Source of the DNA: Prevotella sp. UBA7782
Lineage (GTDB): Bacteria > Bacteroidota > Bacteroidia > Bacteroidales > Bacteroidaceae
Length of the DNA: 7,742 nt
Direction of reading: 5' to 3'
Assembly (NCBI GenBank): GCA_002480935.1
Contig: DLDC01000179.1
Coordinates: forward strand, 1-7,742
Both the position numbers and the translations under genes were made by a program. Below the pieces are notes generated by a model. The model saw nothing but the letters and a program-made list of their open reading frames with translations. It was not told where the DNA came from and searched no databases. Positions 6,859 to 7,742 of this stretch are shown here, one piece after another; the stretch's first letter is position 1; each line of letters begins with the position of its first letter.

Positions 6859-7362
6859 ATGAAAAAGCTTTCTATCATTTTTCTAGCCTTGCTCATGCCC
6901 CTTATGGCGGCTGCGCAGCAAGTTAGGTTTGCCTACTTCAGTTACCAGAATGTACTGCATGCCATGAGCGGATATGCCATAGCGCAGCACAACATGGACG
7001 AGTTGCGGGCTAAGTATGACGCTGAGGCCAAGCGCTCTGAAGCCGAGTTCAACAACAAGTATGAGGAGTTTCTCGACGGTCAGCGCGACTTTGCGCCTTC
7101 TATTCTGAAGAAGCGGCAGGCCGAACTGCAAGAGCTTGCCGAGCGTGGCATAGCTTTCCGCGATGAGTCTGAGCAGCTCCTCAAGAAGGCCGAAGAAGAT
7201 GCTTTGGCGCCTCTGCGCCAGAGAATAGACGCGGCAGTAAGGCAGTTGGGGCATGAAAAGGGCTATGCCTTCATTCTCAACACAGACAACAATGCCCTGC
7301 CTTATGTTGATGAAACGCTTTCCGACAATGTTACGGAAACGCTCAAGCAAATGTTGCACTGA
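6859..7362 (+). CDS. Divergent OmpH/Skp-family periplasmic protein (third copy)
   Basis: This 167-residue exported protein has the Skp layout but is the least typical of the three. The signal peptide is cleaved at A-A-A before Gln20. The body strand VRFAYFSYQNVL is at 22-33, where the usual K-F-x-x-x-D is replaced by V-R-F-A-Y-F. A charged helical arm spans about 40-130, with a break D-F-A-P at 77-80 that could be the tip of the hairpin. The body strand YAFILNTD at 136-143 follows, then LPYVDETLSDNVTE. Its job is probably periplasmic holding of envelope proteins, with client range unknown. The ATG at 6859 gives a normal MKKL signal start; an in-frame TTG at 6838 lies inside the terminator and would add seven residues, so it is rejected. 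AAGG sits directly against the ATG, too close for a normal Shine-Dalgarno site. murI follows after 14 nt. Confidence 0.88.
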   Translation: MKKLSIIFLALLMPLMAAAQQVRFAYFSYQNVLHAMSGYAIAQHNMDELRAKYDAEAKRSEAEFNNKYEEFLDGQRDFAPSILKKRQAELQELAERGIAFRDESEQLLKKAEEDALAPLRQRIDAAVRQLGHEKGYAFILNTDNNALPYVDETLSDNVTETLKQMLH

Positions 7363-7376
7363 CAAAAACAAACGTT

Positions 7377-7742
7377 ATGGAGCTTCCTAAATCACCCGGT
7401 CCTGTCGGAGTATTCGATTCCGGCTACGGAGGGCTAACCATTCTGCATGGCATTCGCCAGCTTTTACCAGAGCTTGACTATATGTATTTAGGCGACAATG
7501 CGCGCGCTCCGTATGGCTCGCGCTCGTTTGATGTGGTATATCAGTTCACCCTTCAGGCCGTTGAGAAGTTGTTTGAGATGGGCTGTCACTTGGTCATACT
7601 GGGCTGTAACACTGCTTCGGCCAAAGCTCTGCGCTCCATTCAGCAGCGTGACCTGCCCCATCTCGATCCCTCGCGCCGTGTGCTCGGCGTGATAAGGCCC
7701 ACGGCAGAGGTGATAGGGTCACTCACAACGAGCCGTCATGTG
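7377..7742 (+). CDS. murI: Glutamate racemase, N-terminal part (cut by window end)
   Basis: Glutamate racemase converts L-glutamate to D-glutamate for the peptidoglycan peptide stem, in the cytoplasm. The frame is open from the ATG at 7377 to the last base, giving 122 residues of about 270 expected. It shows GVFDSGYGGL at 11-20 with the conserved Asp14-Ser15, LGDNARAPYG at 38-47, and LGCNTASA at 75-82, where Cys77 is the first catalytic cysteine. GVIRPTAEVI follows at 104-113. The second catalytic Cys, in the G-C-T-H-x-P type motif, would lie outside the window. The gene is 14 nt after the third skp gene and probably shares its transcript, joining cell-wall precursor supply to the envelope cluster. 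Only the 3' truncation by the window limits the call. Confidence 0.96.
   Translation, partial: MELPKSPGPVGVFDSGYGGLTILHGIRQLLPELDYMYLGDNARAPYGSRSFDVVYQFTLQAVEKLFEMGCHLVILGCNTASAKALRSIQQRDLPHLDPSRRVLGVIRPTAEVIGSLTTSRHV

Noticed and set aside
7498..7692. Small + strand open frame of 64 codons near the window end
   Set aside because: It is a frame-shifted shadow of murI, whose conserved DSGYGG, PYG and CNTAS motifs lie in the other frame.
1..7742. CRISPR, mobile element, tRNA, toxin-antitoxin or defence system
   Set aside because: No regularly spaced repeats, terminal inverted repeats, transposase motifs, cloverleaf structures or defence domains were seen. All coding space is taken by conserved envelope genes.

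Overview
The window is a compact, single-strand gene block from a Bacteroidota chromosome, most like Prevotellaceae/Bacteroidales. The evidence is a BamA with the long Bacteroidetes POTRA3 and barrel insertions, a DUF6089-type barrel and a DUF6242-like lipoprotein, several OmpH/Skp genes in a row, start regions without strong Shine-Dalgarno sites, and a TAnnTTTG-type -7 promoter element. All eight genes are on the + strand. Codon use and base composition look even, and I see no tRNA, rRNA, CRISPR, insertion sequence, phage or transfer signature.

Layout: 1-85 is an upstream intergenic region with a likely sigma-ABfr promoter at 50-57. At 86-1477 is a lipoprotein with an N-terminal beta-sandwich and a C-terminal Asp-box beta-propeller. 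At 1495-2187 is a small DUF6089-like outer-membrane barrel. At 2211-2948 is uppS (undecaprenyl diphosphate synthase), and at 2968-5589 bamA. Three OmpH/Skp-family periplasmic chaperones follow at 5666-6184, 6287-6790 and 6859-7362. The start of murI (glutamate racemase) lies at 7377-7742 and is cut by the window end. The gaps from 86 to 2968 are 17-23 nt, so the first four genes look like one transcript. The gaps around the skp genes are longer (76, 102 and 68 nt) and hold hairpins. One of these, between the second and third skp genes, is a convincing intrinsic terminator. There is no gene-free stretch over about 100 bases.

Functionally this is an envelope-building cluster. UppS makes the C55 lipid carrier and MurI the D-glutamate for peptidoglycan. 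BamA inserts barrels into the outer membrane, and the Skp-like proteins hold unfolded barrels in the periplasm on their way to BamA. The two uncharacterised surface or outer-membrane proteins at the head of the cluster are possible partners or clients of that machinery, but only position suggests this.

I do not see a clear undescribed system. The points most worth a second look are the six-blade Asp-box propeller reading of the first gene, its link to the BAM cluster, the terminator that may lower or separate expression of the third skp gene, and the Tyr/Asn-rich loop in BamA.
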